A DNA stretch of 64,000 nucleotides. Source: JAXLWB01 sp046328715. GTDB taxonomy: Bacteria > Chloroflexota > Anaerolineae > Caldilineales > Caldilineaceae. Positions 24,488 through 33,157 of the stretch are shown piece by piece. Position 1 is the stretch's first letter. Every line of letters begins with the position of its first letter. The stretch covers positions 89,174 through 153,173 of the forward strand of contig JAXLWB010000022.1 in assembly GCA_046328715.1 (NCBI GenBank), written 5' to 3'. Both the position numbers and the translations under genes were made by a program. The notes beneath the pieces are model-generated. The model ran no database searches, had not been told where the DNA came from, and saw only the letters and a list, made by a program, of their open reading frames with translations.

Positions 24488-25663
24488 ATGAACCGAATTC
24501 GGACTGTCTTCAACAAAGAATTACTCGACAACCTGCGTGACCGGCGTTCGCTCTTGTCTGCGCTGCTCTATCCGCTGCTTGGCCCTGCCATCTTGATCGG
24601 AATCTTCTTTGCTATCGCCAATGTAATAAGCGATCAAACTGAAAAGCCGCTCGATTTGCCCGTGATCGGGGCAGAAAATGCACCGAACTTGATGGAATTT
24701 CTACGCCAGTCGAATGTCGTGATCCAGCCTGGGCCAGCAGACCCGGAGGCCAAGGTGCGGGAAGGTGACCTCGACGTGGTGTTGATTGTGCCGAAAGAGT
24801 ACGGGGCGGCCTTGAGTGCAGGTGAACCGGCCCCGGTGCGTCTGGTTTTGGACGAATCGAGACAATCAGCCTCTTCCTCGATCGATCGGGTGCGCAATCT
24901 ACTGAGTGCGTTTAGCAACCAGATTGGACGTCTGCGCCTAGCTGCACGCGGGGTCAGCCCCTTGGCGATCGATGTGCTGGCGATCGAAACTGTTGATCTT
25001 GCAACGCCACAAAGCCAAGTTGCCAATCTGCTCAACCTGGTGCCCTACTTTATCATCTTTTCGATCTTTATGGGCGGCATGTATTTGGCAATTGACAGCA
25101 CGGCAGGTGAAAAGGAACGGGGATCGCTGGAACCCTTGCTGACAACACCTGCTACACATGCGCAGTTGGTGTTGGGCAAGATGAGCGCCACGCTCGTTTT
25201 CACTGTAATCGCAGTCATAGAGACCGTAATTGGCTTCATCTTTGGGGTGAATTTCTTGCCGCTAGAAGAGATGATTGGTGTCAAGATTTCGCTGACACCG
25301 CAATTGGCATTAGGCATTGTAGCGCTTACCCTGCCTATGATGTTGCTGGCCACTGCGCTGCAAATGATCGTCGCCACTGCAACCAAAGGCACGAAGGAAG
25401 CGCAGACTTACCTGGGCTTTTTACCGCTGATCCCAGCCATGCCTGGCATGTTTCTGGCCTTCTTTCCGGTCAAACCTGCCTGGTGGAATATGGCGATCCC
25501 GACCTTCGGCCAGCAGATCTTGATCAATCGTTTGATGCGCGGCGAAGTGATTGATCCCTCATTCGTAGCAGCGAATACGCTAGTCACCCTTGTAGTCGCT
25601 CTGTTGCTGGTTTGGGTGGCGATTCGCCTCTATGGGCGTGAACGGTTGGTGCTGGTAAAGTAA
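24488..25663 (+). CDS. ABC-2 type permease (NatB-like)
   Basis: From the ATG at 24488 the protein has 391 residues. It begins MNRIRTVFNKELLDNLRDRR, a typical ABC-2 permease amphipathic start, followed by a first helix (LLYPLLGPAILIGIFFAI). A large extracytoplasmic region of about 140 residues comes next, then five helices near the C-terminus, including the ABC-2 signature region EKERGSLEPLLTTPA. This is the NatB/CcmB-like topology. It pairs with the preceding ATPase. A frame opening 12 codons earlier is only repeat DNA. A GNAT gene follows after 11 bases. Confidence 0.92.
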   Translation: MNRIRTVFNKELLDNLRDRRSLLSALLYPLLGPAILIGIFFAIANVISDQTEKPLDLPVIGAENAPNLMEFLRQSNVVIQPGPADPEAKVREGDLDVVLIVPKEYGAALSAGEPAPVRLVLDESRQSASSSIDRVRNLLSAFSNQIGRLRLAARGVSPLAIDVLAIETVDLATPQSQVANLLNLVPYFIIFSIFMGGMYLAIDSTAGEKERGSLEPLLTTPATHAQLVLGKMSATLVFTVIAVIETVIGFIFGVNFLPLEEMIGVKISLTPQLALGIVALTLPMMLLATALQMIVATATKGTKEAQTYLGFLPLIPAMPGMFLAFFPVKPAWWNMAIPTFGQQILINRLMRGEVIDPSFVAANTLVTLVVALLLVWVAIRLYGRERLVLVK

Positions 25664-25674
25664 AAGGAGAGGCC

Positions 25675-26190
25675 ATGTCATTTGTCTCGATCGAAACGCC
25701 AAGACTGTTGTTACGTCCATTACAACTCTCGGATATGGACGTCTATTACGAACGTATCTACGGCGACGATGAGGTGATGCGCTATTTGCCAGCGGGGAAG
25801 GCCATCTCGCGTGAGCGTTTTGAATCGCGCATTCCTCCCTTTATGATGGAGCCGTGGAACACACGTGGTTTTGCGCCCTGGGTTGTGATCAACAAGGCCG
25901 ATCAAGAGTTCATCGGCCATTGCGGACTAAATCCCTGGCCTAATTCGGACGATATCGAGGTGCTCTACGCCTTCGCCAAACCGTGGTGGGGGCAAGGTTT
26001 CGCCAGCGAAGCCGCCAAAGCCAGTGTCGACTATGGCTTTGCGCAACTTGGGTTATCCAAGATTATCGCCGCAGCTCATATAAAAAACATCGCTTCACAG
26101 CGGGTGATCGAGAAGTTGGGAATGCAATTACAGTACGAGCAAGAATGGAGTGGAATGCCGCTCAAGATGTATGCTTTGACGCGTCCATAG
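25675..26190 (+). CDS. GNAT family N-acetyltransferase (RimJ/RimL-like)
   Basis: A 171-residue acetyltransferase preceded by an AAGGAG site. It has the opening typical of the RimJ/RimL branch (IETPRLLLRPLQLSD) and the acetyl-CoA loop area WWGQGFASEAAKA, with motif B SQRVIEKLGM near the end. Such proteins acetylate N-termini, amino groups of antibiotics or small molecules. Close coupling (11 bases) to the ABC permease suggests co-transcription. Its last 29 bases overlap the 3' end of the convergent gene on the other strand. Confidence 0.92.
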   Translation: MSFVSIETPRLLLRPLQLSDMDVYYERIYGDDEVMRYLPAGKAISRERFESRIPPFMMEPWNTRGFAPWVVINKADQEFIGHCGLNPWPNSDDIEVLYAFAKPWWGQGFASEAAKASVDYGFAQLGLSKIIAAAHIKNIASQRVIEKLGMQLQYEQEWSGMPLKMYALTRP

Positions 26191-27718
26191 CCAGCCCACG
26201 TTCCACCATCTTGCGCAAAAGTGGGTTTTCTGTCATGCTAATCTGTGGCAACGCAATCACCAGTCGTCTTGCACAGTCGGCCAAAGCCGCCTCACCAGCG
26301 AGATGAAGCCAAGCACTCTGTAAACGCAAGCCACCCTCCAATGCCTCAAGTAACTGTGTCCGCTCTGGCACCTGTGCAATTTCGCGCAGGATGACCATTG
26401 CCACTTGTGATGAATCCAGCTTTTTGCCAAAGAATGGCGCTGATTGATTGGGTGTCGGCAGGCCATGAAAGACCCAAGCCGTCATGGAAAGATGGGCCAT
26501 CAGCACTTCCGTGTCACGTTCCAATTCTTCGGCATCAAGCCGCGGGGCATCTTGGGTTGACTGCGCTGCCGCCCACAGTTGCACAATCGACTCGTCCAGC
26601 GTCGGCTGAAATTGCCAGATTAGGTCATTAAAGAGATGGTACTCCGGCGGGAGTAAGATCGCACCCTCGCCCTGATGATTGCGCAACAGGGCATTTTGTA
26701 CCAACCACAGACCGTAATCTATCGGTGCCTCCAGAAAGATCGATTCCCCGTTTTCGGTCTGCACTTTGACAATCGGCACGCCTATCGGTGGTGCGGGAAT
26801 CATGCTTGGATCGATTTGCTCGCTGCAATAGAAGGCCATGATGCCGTTCCGCAAGTTGACAATCGTGCTGATCAGCGTGCAGCGCACATCGCCTGACTCG
26901 ACATCAGTCGGCGTTTTGACCAGCCAGAGTGACTGGTTGCCAGCCGGGTCGGCAGGGCTGATCAAGGCACGCCACTCTTGGGGAGAGGGAGCTTTATAGC
27001 CCTTACCACGCATCTGCAATTTCCGCAACGAACGCTCAATCGCCGATGCACTCTTCTCCGGCAGGACGCGCTGTAACGTTGCCATCGCACGCACCGCTGC
27101 CCGATTTTCGCCACTGGCTGCCAATTGATCGAGCCGTGTCAAGGCATTTTCGGCGACTACCTCACGATGATCCTGGGTAATCAACCGCAATAACTCTACT
27201 CGATCCGCTTCGGGCAAACGAGCCAATGCATCCATCACGGCGAAAGCGATGCCTTCGTCATGCTCCCGCATCTGGGTGACATATTCAAAGAGGATAAAAC
27301 GATTTTGTTTGCTTTCCGCTACGGCTTCGCTGAGGCTTTCAAAAGCGGCGTCATCGTTGCTCTGCAAATCGGTGAGTAGGCCGGGCGAGATGGTTTCGCC
27401 TAAAAAACGCTCCAGGATGGTGGCAGCCGCAAAGCGTCCCTGGGGCGGGTTTTGACGATTGGCCGCATAGCGTCGTAAGGCAGGAACACTTTCATCTGTG
27501 GGCAGCAGGGTGGCAAGATGGGCCAAGCCACCGCGCAGTTGACTGCTTGATGTGCCCAGATGTTTGAGTAGAACCACCAGCACTTGGCTGGCTGGATAGC
27601 CGTGCGCGATCGAGCGTGCCGCAGTGATCAGCGCCTGTTCCGTGGTCAGATTCGCAAGCGCTGTGATCTCTTGTTCCAGTTGACGACGTTCTTGTAGCGA
27701 AAGCGTTTTTTCAGTCAT
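26162..27718 (-). CDS. uncharacterised helical-repeat protein
   Basis: From the ATG at 27718 this is about 518 residues. The first 230 are helical and contain repeat-like stretches (for example VPALRRYAANRQNPPQGRFA, VVAENALTRLDQLAASGENR) in the style of HEAT/ARM solenoids. The remainder mixes strands and helices without a recognisable motif. No signal peptide or membrane helix. A frame extending upstream to 27760 adds residues with no conserved look. The 3' end overlaps the GNAT gene by 29 bases tail to tail. Function unknown. Confidence 0.78.
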   Translation of the reverse strand: MTEKTLSLQERRQLEQEITALANLTTEQALITAARSIAHGYPASQVLVVLLKHLGTSSSQLRGGLAHLATLLPTDESVPALRRYAANRQNPPQGRFAAATILERFLGETISPGLLTDLQSNDDAAFESLSEAVAESKQNRFILFEYVTQMREHDEGIAFAVMDALARLPEADRVELLRLITQDHREVVAENALTRLDQLAASGENRAAVRAMATLQRVLPEKSASAIERSLRKLQMRGKGYKAPSPQEWRALISPADPAGNQSLWLVKTPTDVESGDVRCTLISTIVNLRNGIMAFYCSEQIDPSMIPAPPIGVPIVKVQTENGESIFLEAPIDYGLWLVQNALLRNHQGEGAILLPPEYHLFNDLIWQFQPTLDESIVQLWAAAQSTQDAPRLDAEELERDTEVLMAHLSMTAWVFHGLPTPNQSAPFFGKKLDSSQVAMVILREIAQVPERTQLLEALEGGLRLQSAWLHLAGEAALADCARRLVIALPQISMTENPLLRKMVERGLAMDASKHTS

Positions 27719-27735
27719 AGATGAATTATAGCATA

Positions 27736-27818
27736 GATTGACAGGGTGAAGGGATGACAAGATGGCAAGGTGACAAGGTGAACTAAAGCACGTTCATCCT
27801 GTCATCTTGTCAATCTGT
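27736..27818. repeat. 8-nt-word inverted repeat (GACAAGAT/GGCAAGGT family)
   Basis: The 5' arm 27736-27783 carries GACAAGAT, GGCAAGGT, GACAAGGT; the 3' arm 27792-27818 is GTTCATCCTGTCATCTTGTC followed by AATCTGT. It fills the gap between two minus-strand genes and overlaps the end of the secreted-protein gene. Confidence 0.82.
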
Positions 27819-28832
27819 AAACGGGAATGCCTTCACCTGCCACTCACGCTTAGGTACATCGCCATTTTCAATGATGACGCCTTCGTAGAGCGTGATCTGG
27901 CCGCTGTTTTGGTTAATTACTGCTACTTCATTGAGCGGTGTCGTTCCAGTTTGGTTGACCAGCGGTAGAGGATAGTTATTGGCTCCAAAATCCCAGACGG
28001 AGACCCAGCCATCATTCACTGGATTGCCTGGTGCCGTTGAGTTGTAGAAGCGATATTCGTAAAGTTTGCCATCTGCCCCACCCACCATGATGCCCGAGCC
28101 AAGCACGGTGGATGCATCGACCACACGGGCGAAAAGCCCACTGGAGCGAACCAGAGTTGGGCCAGGAATGGTATCGACATGCTGCCAAAGGAGTGTGCCG
28201 CCACTATCGACCGCCCGCCACAGTGCATCTCCCCCGCCATCCTCACTGATGACAAAGTAACCTGCGCTGGAGGGCGCATCTGCCAATACTGGTGAAATAA
28301 TCGTCCCGACCAACCCCTGCGATTTTGACTCCCAGGTGGTTTCGTCATTGGACATCCAGACTTCGTTTGGTGCATCGATTGGCGTCATCCACAATTCGGT
28401 TGTATTGGTGCTCAAAAAGCGACCTTCCATGTCGTTTAATTGATCCCATTGCAGCGTAGTGGGCGAACGTTTGTAAACGCCATCCTCTGCCAGCGCAAAG
28501 AGGGTATCGCCCTTGGCCGCAATTGAGTTGATATTTAACTGGGGATCAAGCGGAAAGGTCTCCGCCCCATTCGAGCCAAGGGAGATTTGACCGTCAGCGC
28601 GCAGATACCAGCCGTCGCTACCAATCGCTGCACGGTAGAGTGGGCCGCCAGAAAAAGTTAACAGTGCCCCCGGAATCTGACGAAAGATGATGGGAAGGTA
28701 AATCGTTTGGTCCAACTGCGGGCTTTCAACAAGTTGTGCCCGAAGTGAATCTACTGACAATGAAAAAAAGGAAAAGAAAAGAATAAGACCTACAACCCTG
28801 CCTGCAATCATCCTTGACTTGGCTTTTTGCAT
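27810..28832 (-). CDS. secreted protein of unknown function, propeller-like
   Basis: I choose the ATG at 28832 because GGAG lies 6 bases upstream; an in-frame ATG 24 bases earlier is also possible. The protein starts with a signal peptide (RVVGLILFFSFFSLSVDSLRAQ), so it is exported. The rest (about 310 residues) has repeated Trp/Gly-rich strands such as LQWDQLND, TTWESKSQGL, LLWQHVD and GWVSVWDFGA. These resemble the blades of BNR/sortilin-like beta-propellers. No catalytic residues are evident. A binding or surface role is a guess. Confidence 0.75.
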   Translation of the reverse strand: MQKAKSRMIAGRVVGLILFFSFFSLSVDSLRAQLVESPQLDQTIYLPIIFRQIPGALLTFSGGPLYRAAIGSDGWYLRADGQISLGSNGAETFPLDPQLNINSIAAKGDTLFALAEDGVYKRSPTTLQWDQLNDMEGRFLSTNTTELWMTPIDAPNEVWMSNDETTWESKSQGLVGTIISPVLADAPSSAGYFVISEDGGGDALWRAVDSGGTLLWQHVDTIPGPTLVRSSGLFARVVDASTVLGSGIMVGGADGKLYEYRFYNSTAPGNPVNDGWVSVWDFGANNYPLPLVNQTGTTPLNEVAVINQNSGQITLYEGVIIENGDVPKREWQVKAFPFTD

Positions 28833-28999
28833 GAGCATCTCCATTTCAAATCGCATCTACTATTACCAATTGTCTTCTCAAAAGCCGTGAATTTCAACCA
28901 TACTAATAAAGAAAATTCATGCTTTTGCAACCGCAATTGGTCTAACTTGTCGCTGCGCAATAGCATAACCCAAGTCGATCAAATCAACAGTGTTGTAGG

Positions 29000-30748
29000 T
29001 CACTTGGGTTTCATTTCATCGGGTAGGGTGGCTGGGACGTTGATGATCCGCTCATTGCGCACAGTAACTTGGCCTGTACGTCCGCCAGGAGCATGCTGGA
29101 CAAATCGCCGTTCGCAGACAATCACTTCAGCCAACTTTTCGCCACGCAGTTTGGAATGGTAGGCAGCAGCTTGGGCCGCTAACTGCAAGGTCTCATCGTC
29201 CACGGGGGCACCGCTGGAGCGAATGATGACATGCGAGCCGGGAACTGAACGGACATGCAGCCAGAGGTCACGCGGGTGGGACAAATTGAACGTGACCTCT
29301 TCGTTTTGTCTGGCGTTTCGACCGATTAGAATCAATATGCCCGATAGACTGCGCAGGCTCAGAGGCTTGCCGGTTTGAGAGGGTTTAGCTGATGCCTGCT
29401 TCGGTTGTAAGCGTTTATTTGATTCTTTGCTCAAGCCCAACGTTTCTAGCTCTGAGCGCACAATGGCAATCTCTGGTTGGTTGCTAGCCAGAGTCAAATC
29501 GACCGTCAACTGCTCAAGATATTCCAGATCGCGCAACAGTTCGCTGCGGCGCCGTGGAATGATCTGGCTCGCCCTTTCCATCCGTGCGGCGCGTTTGAAA
29601 AGCTGTTGCGCTTGTTCCACTGGGCTTTTTTGTGGATCGAGCGCGATCTCTAGCGTCTCCTCGCCCAAATCTACTACGAGGACTTTCTGGTCAGCCTCGA
29701 TCTGGCTGCTGTAGGCTAATAGCCACTCGGCTTGACTGCGTACCTGTTCTGCTTCGCCTGGCGCCGGTTCATCACCTGCCAGGGCTGTCAATTGGCGCTG
29801 CAACCGTCGATGTGCCGCTTGAATCGCCATCGCTACCTGTTGGCGCTGTCCAGCGTAAGCATCGAGGCGAGGCTGTTCCCCTTCGGCGGCAAAGAAATGC
29901 TCGACTGCTTCACTCAGGGTTGCAGTCGGCACGAATTCGCCCCGTAGATGCGCTGCAAAGGCGCTGAAGCCGACGATTTTGCCAGCTTCTTGCCAAACAC
30001 CCGGTAGCCACCCACCTTCTTGGCAGGGCGACCAAAGTGTTTGCAAGGCTGATACCAGTTCTAGCAACGCAATGTCCTTCGTCTGTGCCTCGACGTTATT
30101 GGTGGCTCGCCAACTGATCTCTCGCCCTAGCGTAGGACTGATTCCAGCAACGTGTGCGACCAATGCCTTCCAGAGGCGCTCCTCCCCCATCAGTGAGTGG
30201 GCCAGGCGCTCATAGTAGTCGCCTGAGCCATCATCTAGTGGTGGTACCTTATTCTGAGACGGTGGAACTGTATAAAGATGACCGGGGAGTAGCACTCGTT
30301 GGTTACGTTCCCCTGGCGGCACACGATATAAGCAATCTAGGATACGCTCTTCTGAATTGAGCAAGAATAGATTGCTCAGCCTTCCCATCGGCTCTGCAAG
30401 CAAAACAGTTACGCCATGCTCTGGGTGCTGAAAATGAAATCGTACAACGCGCTCATAAGGATCGGGTTGAACAATTTCGGTTAAGAGCGCATCTCGCACG
30501 TATTTGCGCAATAATTGTAACAACGGCGGTTGCTCATCACTGCCACGTCGTAGCTTTTCCGCAGCCAAGTAGATGCCATTACGTTCGGTTTCGAGCGAGA
30601 GCAACAAATAATGGCGCGCACCATAGGCATAGAGTTCCAGCCCAAAACTGTGTGCGCTCACAAGCAACACTTGCTGAACACGCCCCGGACATACTCGCTC
30701 TTTTAGCTCTGCGCACATACAGCAGAGAGTCAATGCGTCAAAGTGCAT
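29000..30748 (-). CDS. rqcH: NFACT family protein, RqcH/FbpA-like ribosome quality control factor
   Basis: A 582-residue protein with NFACT-N (1-220), a coiled-coil middle (about 280-430) and an NFACT-R C-terminal domain recognised by ILIGRNARQNEEVTF, DLWLHVRSVPGSHVII and GGRTGQVTV. Bacterial RqcH binds stalled 50S subunits carrying peptidyl-tRNA and recruits Ala-tRNA to add C-terminal alanine tails. The Asp-Arg pair needed for this in Bacillus subtilis RqcH corresponds by position to Glu99-Arg100 (PYERVV), a conservative change. The older name fibronectin-binding protein is misleading. It is a single gene, with the tRNA-Leu locus divergent beyond its start. Confidence 0.9.
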   Translation of the reverse strand: MHFDALTLCCMCAELKERVCPGRVQQVLLVSAHSFGLELYAYGARHYLLLSLETERNGIYLAAEKLRRGSDEQPPLLQLLRKYVRDALLTEIVQPDPYERVVRFHFQHPEHGVTVLLAEPMGRLSNLFLLNSEERILDCLYRVPPGERNQRVLLPGHLYTVPPSQNKVPPLDDGSGDYYERLAHSLMGEERLWKALVAHVAGISPTLGREISWRATNNVEAQTKDIALLELVSALQTLWSPCQEGGWLPGVWQEAGKIVGFSAFAAHLRGEFVPTATLSEAVEHFFAAEGEQPRLDAYAGQRQQVAMAIQAAHRRLQRQLTALAGDEPAPGEAEQVRSQAEWLLAYSSQIEADQKVLVVDLGEETLEIALDPQKSPVEQAQQLFKRAARMERASQIIPRRRSELLRDLEYLEQLTVDLTLASNQPEIAIVRSELETLGLSKESNKRLQPKQASAKPSQTGKPLSLRSLSGILILIGRNARQNEEVTFNLSHPRDLWLHVRSVPGSHVIIRSSGAPVDDETLQLAAQAAAYHSKLRGEKLAEVIVCERRFVQHAPGGRTGQVTVRNERIINVPATLPDEMKPK

Positions 30749-30768
30749 AGCTGCTCAATTATTTGCTC

Positions 30769-30832
30769 TTCTGCACCCTGCACGTAAGTAAGGGGCAAGT
30801 TCTTTCCTTACTTACATGTGGGGTTTAGAAGA
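30769..30832. repeat. hairpin carrying a copy of the CACGTNAGTAAGGGG block
   Basis: CTTCTGCACCCTGCACGTAA (from 30769) followed by GTAAGG pairs with CCTTACTTACATGTGGGGTT (from 30807) and AGAAG; the core stem GTAAGTAAGG/CCTTACTTAC is perfect. The block CCCTGCACGTAAGTAAGGGG is 18 of 20 identical to CCCCGCACGTCAGTAAGGGG at 54.5 kb, so this is a partial relative of that family. It lies just upstream of the NFACT gene. Confidence 0.75.
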
Positions 30833-30874
30833 ATCACTACCAAGTCGATATACATACGAAACCGAAAATCTCGA

Positions 30875-30903
30875 TTGACAATTTAACCAATCCTTATTAT
30901 ACT
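30875..30903 (+). promoter_or_regulatory. sigma-70 promoter of tRNA-Leu
   Basis: TTGACA (30875-30880), a 17-nt spacer and TATACT (30898-30903). The -10 ends 11 bases before the mature tRNA 5' end, so the transcript would start within a few bases of the tRNA. It is the clearest consensus promoter in the window. Confidence 0.85.
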
Positions 30904-30913
30904 AACAGCACTA

Positions 30914-30996
<83 letters not shown>

Positions 30997-31007
30997 CAGT
31001 AGGTGAG

Positions 31008-31052
31008 AGGCATTGTAGAACAAGAAATTATCTTATTCTACAATGCCTTTTA
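31008..31052 (+). terminator. intrinsic terminator of tRNA-Leu
   Basis: A 17-bp stem with one mismatch, AGGCATTGTAGAACAAG (31008-31024) and CTTATTCTACAATGCCT (31032-31048), with a 7-nt loop followed by TTTTA. It starts 12 bases after the tRNA 3' end. Confidence 0.9.
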
Positions 31053-31261
31053 CTTAAAATGCCTCCGATAACTTTGATTACTAGAGGAAACCAGGACCTT
31101 TGGTAGTCAGAGAATTTTGTTTGTCTTATATCCGATGCGTCCGCGCAATCTTTGCACCATTCCACTCCTCTGTGTGCAACCTGCGTCCGCTTCGGTATTT
31201 TGTTTTCTCATCTTATACATAGGTCTTTTGCTTGCCCAACAGTTTCTAAGGAGTTTATTGT

Positions 31262-32341
31262 ATGACTTCATCACATCCTGGTCTGCGACAGGTGCTTGGA
31301 TTTAGCCTGCGTCTGTTGCTGGTGTTGAGTGTACTGAGCACTAGTTTGGTCGCCGCTCCGGTCTTTGCACAACAAAGTGTGCATGTGGTCGGCTACGGCG
31401 AGTATCTTTCTTCAATCGCCTTGCAATACGGCGTTTCAGTCAATGAGCTGATCGCTGCCAATGGCATCTCCAATCCGAATGTGATTGTGCCCGGACAACG
31501 CTTGGTGATCCCAGGCGCGGGTGGCAGCAGTGACAGCGAAGTTTCGTATGGCGTCCCTGCCAGTGGTCCACTCCCTGCCACCGGTGGCTATTATACTGTC
31601 CAGCGCGGAGATTCGCTCTCGTCAATTGCCTTAGCCAATGGCATGTCTTTGTCCGATCTGATGCGCCTCAACGGTATCGGCAACGCCAACTTTATCTGGG
31701 TGGGACAGCAGTTACGACTTTCTGCACGGGTCTCGAATGTGAGTGTTCCATCCGACCAGCAGCCCGCAGCTCAATTGGCTGGCAATGTTTACACCGTTCG
31801 CCCTGGCGATACCCTTTCACAGATTGCCGCTAATTATGGCACTACGGCCCAGGCCTTGTTGATTGCCAATGGATTGCCCAATGCAAATTTTGTCTGGGTA
31901 GGTCAACAATTGCGCATCGCCGGCGCAGGAAGTGCGGTCGAAGCTGTACAATCGGCGGCGGCTGGTTTGCCTGTGACGAGCAATGGCGGTACGAAGTGGA
32001 TTGAAGTCAATCTAAGCTCGCAAACACTCACTGCTTGGGAAGGTGACATTGCAGTGATGCATTCGGTTGTGAGCACTGGAGTTGCGAATACGCCGACGGT
32101 AACGGGGCGATTCCAAATCTACAACAAGCTGCCCAGCCAATGGATGACCGGACCTGGTTACAGTTTACCGGGTGTGCCATCAGTCATGTATTTCTATGGT
32201 GCTTATGCCATCCACGGCGCCTATTGGCACAACAATTTCGGTAACCCAATGAGCCACGGCTGTGTCAATATGAATTTGGGTGACGCATCGTCACTCTACA
32301 ATTGGGCACCGATGGGCACTGAGGTGTATGTGCATTATTGA
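31262..32341 (+). CDS. secreted LysM x3 L,D-transpeptidase (YkuD)
   Basis: A 359-residue exported enzyme preceded by AAGGAG. The signal peptide ends near Ala-Gln 36-37 (APVFAQQ). Three LysM peptidoglycan-binding repeats lie at about 40-83, 110-154 and 176-220, separated by Ser/Gly/Pro linkers. The C-terminal YkuD domain (246-359) has the catalytic set: His in AIHGAYWH and Cys334 in SHGCVNMN. It would form 3-3 cross-links in peptidoglycan or attach proteins to it. It stands alone, convergent with radC, with a repeat hairpin between. Its presence shows a peptidoglycan-containing wall. Confidence 0.95.
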   Translation: MTSSHPGLRQVLGFSLRLLLVLSVLSTSLVAAPVFAQQSVHVVGYGEYLSSIALQYGVSVNELIAANGISNPNVIVPGQRLVIPGAGGSSDSEVSYGVPASGPLPATGGYYTVQRGDSLSSIALANGMSLSDLMRLNGIGNANFIWVGQQLRLSARVSNVSVPSDQQPAAQLAGNVYTVRPGDTLSQIAANYGTTAQALLIANGLPNANFVWVGQQLRIAGAGSAVEAVQSAAAGLPVTSNGGTKWIEVNLSSQTLTAWEGDIAVMHSVVSTGVANTPTVTGRFQIYNKLPSQWMTGPGYSLPGVPSVMYFYGAYAIHGAYWHNNFGNPMSHGCVNMNLGDASSLYNWAPMGTEVYVHY

Positions 32342-32349
32342 TTAACAAA

Positions 32350-32436
32350 GTAGCAATAGTGAACTAGTAAGCGTTAATTTGTAATTTCGGTACTCCGAAT
32401 TACAAATTATTTGTTCACTGTTGCTTCTTCTCCTAC
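32350..32436. repeat. two-part inverted repeat between convergent genes
   Basis: The inner stem AATTTGTAATTTCGG pairs with CCGAATTACAAATT (one-base bulge). The outer parts GTAGCAATAGTGAAC and GTTCACTGTTGCTT also pair. The pyrimidine-rich 3' side continues to the stop of radC. It can serve as a shared terminator. Confidence 0.75.
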
Positions 32437-32444
32437 TCCCTCTC

Positions 32445-33155
32445 TCACTTAAACCCCAGCCCGCGCTCCTTGAGACTTACAAAGCGATTGCGCCCGATGA
32501 CCACATGATCCATGACTTCGATGTCGAGTAGTTTCCCCGCTTCAATCAACAGCTCGGTGACGCGCACGTCTTCGGGGCTGGGGGTCGGATCGCCGCTAGG
32601 ATGATTGTGGACCACGACTAAAGAGGCACTGTTCGAACGAATGGCTTCACGAAAGATCTCGCCCACACGCACGGATGCGGCGTTGAGACTGCCCACGTAG
32701 ATCTGTGCAATCCGAATGACATAGTGTTTGGTATCTAAGAGGACTGCCCGTAGATGCTCCTGTTCCAGGTATCCCATCTCCATCATTAGCATGTTGGCCA
32801 CATCGGCAGGCACCCGCACCTGAGAACGTTCTTCGGGCGCAGCGAGTAGCAGCCGCCGACCTAACTCTATAGCGGCTTTGATCTGGGTCGCTTTGGCTTC
32901 GCCCATCCCATGTTTTGCGCAGAGTTCATCGAAATTGGCGCGTGCCAAGCCAGCAACGCCGCCGAATTCGGTCAACAAGCGTTCGGCCATACGGATGACA
33001 TTTTCAGATTTGGTGCCAACACGCAAGAGAATGGCCAAGAGTTCGGCTGTACTCAGCGCCGAGGGGCCTGCATAGAGCATCCGCTCGCGCGGACGCAGAT
33101 CGTTCGGCAGGTCACGGATCATGGGGCGATATTCAATCGTAGACGTGCGTTCCAT
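32445..33155 (-). CDS. radC: RadC family protein (JAB/MPN domain)
   Basis: A 236-residue protein with an N-terminal helix-hairpin-helix region (20-100, including GGVAGLARANFDELCAKHG) and a C-terminal JAB-type metalloprotease-like domain. The zinc motif is complete: His183, His185 and Asp189 in VVHNHPSGD. The original link to DNA repair is doubtful and the true role is not settled. The RDD gene ends only 2 bases upstream of this start, so the pair is almost certainly one transcript. Confidence 0.94.
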   Translation of the reverse strand: MERTSTIEYRPMIRDLPNDLRPRERMLYAGPSALSTAELLAILLRVGTKSENVIRMAERLLTEFGGVAGLARANFDELCAKHGMGEAKATQIKAAIELGRRLLLAAPEERSQVRVPADVANMLMMEMGYLEQEHLRAVLLDTKHYVIRIAQIYVGSLNAASVRVGEIFREAIRSNSASLVVVHNHPSGDPTPSPEDVRVTELLIEAGKLLDIEVMDHVVIGRNRFVSLKERGLGFK

Positions 33156-33157
33156 TT

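Noticed and set aside
31117..31305. Short open frame upstream of the LysM gene.
   Set aside because: It overlaps the start of the LysM gene in another frame, has no ribosome-binding site and no recognisable sequence.
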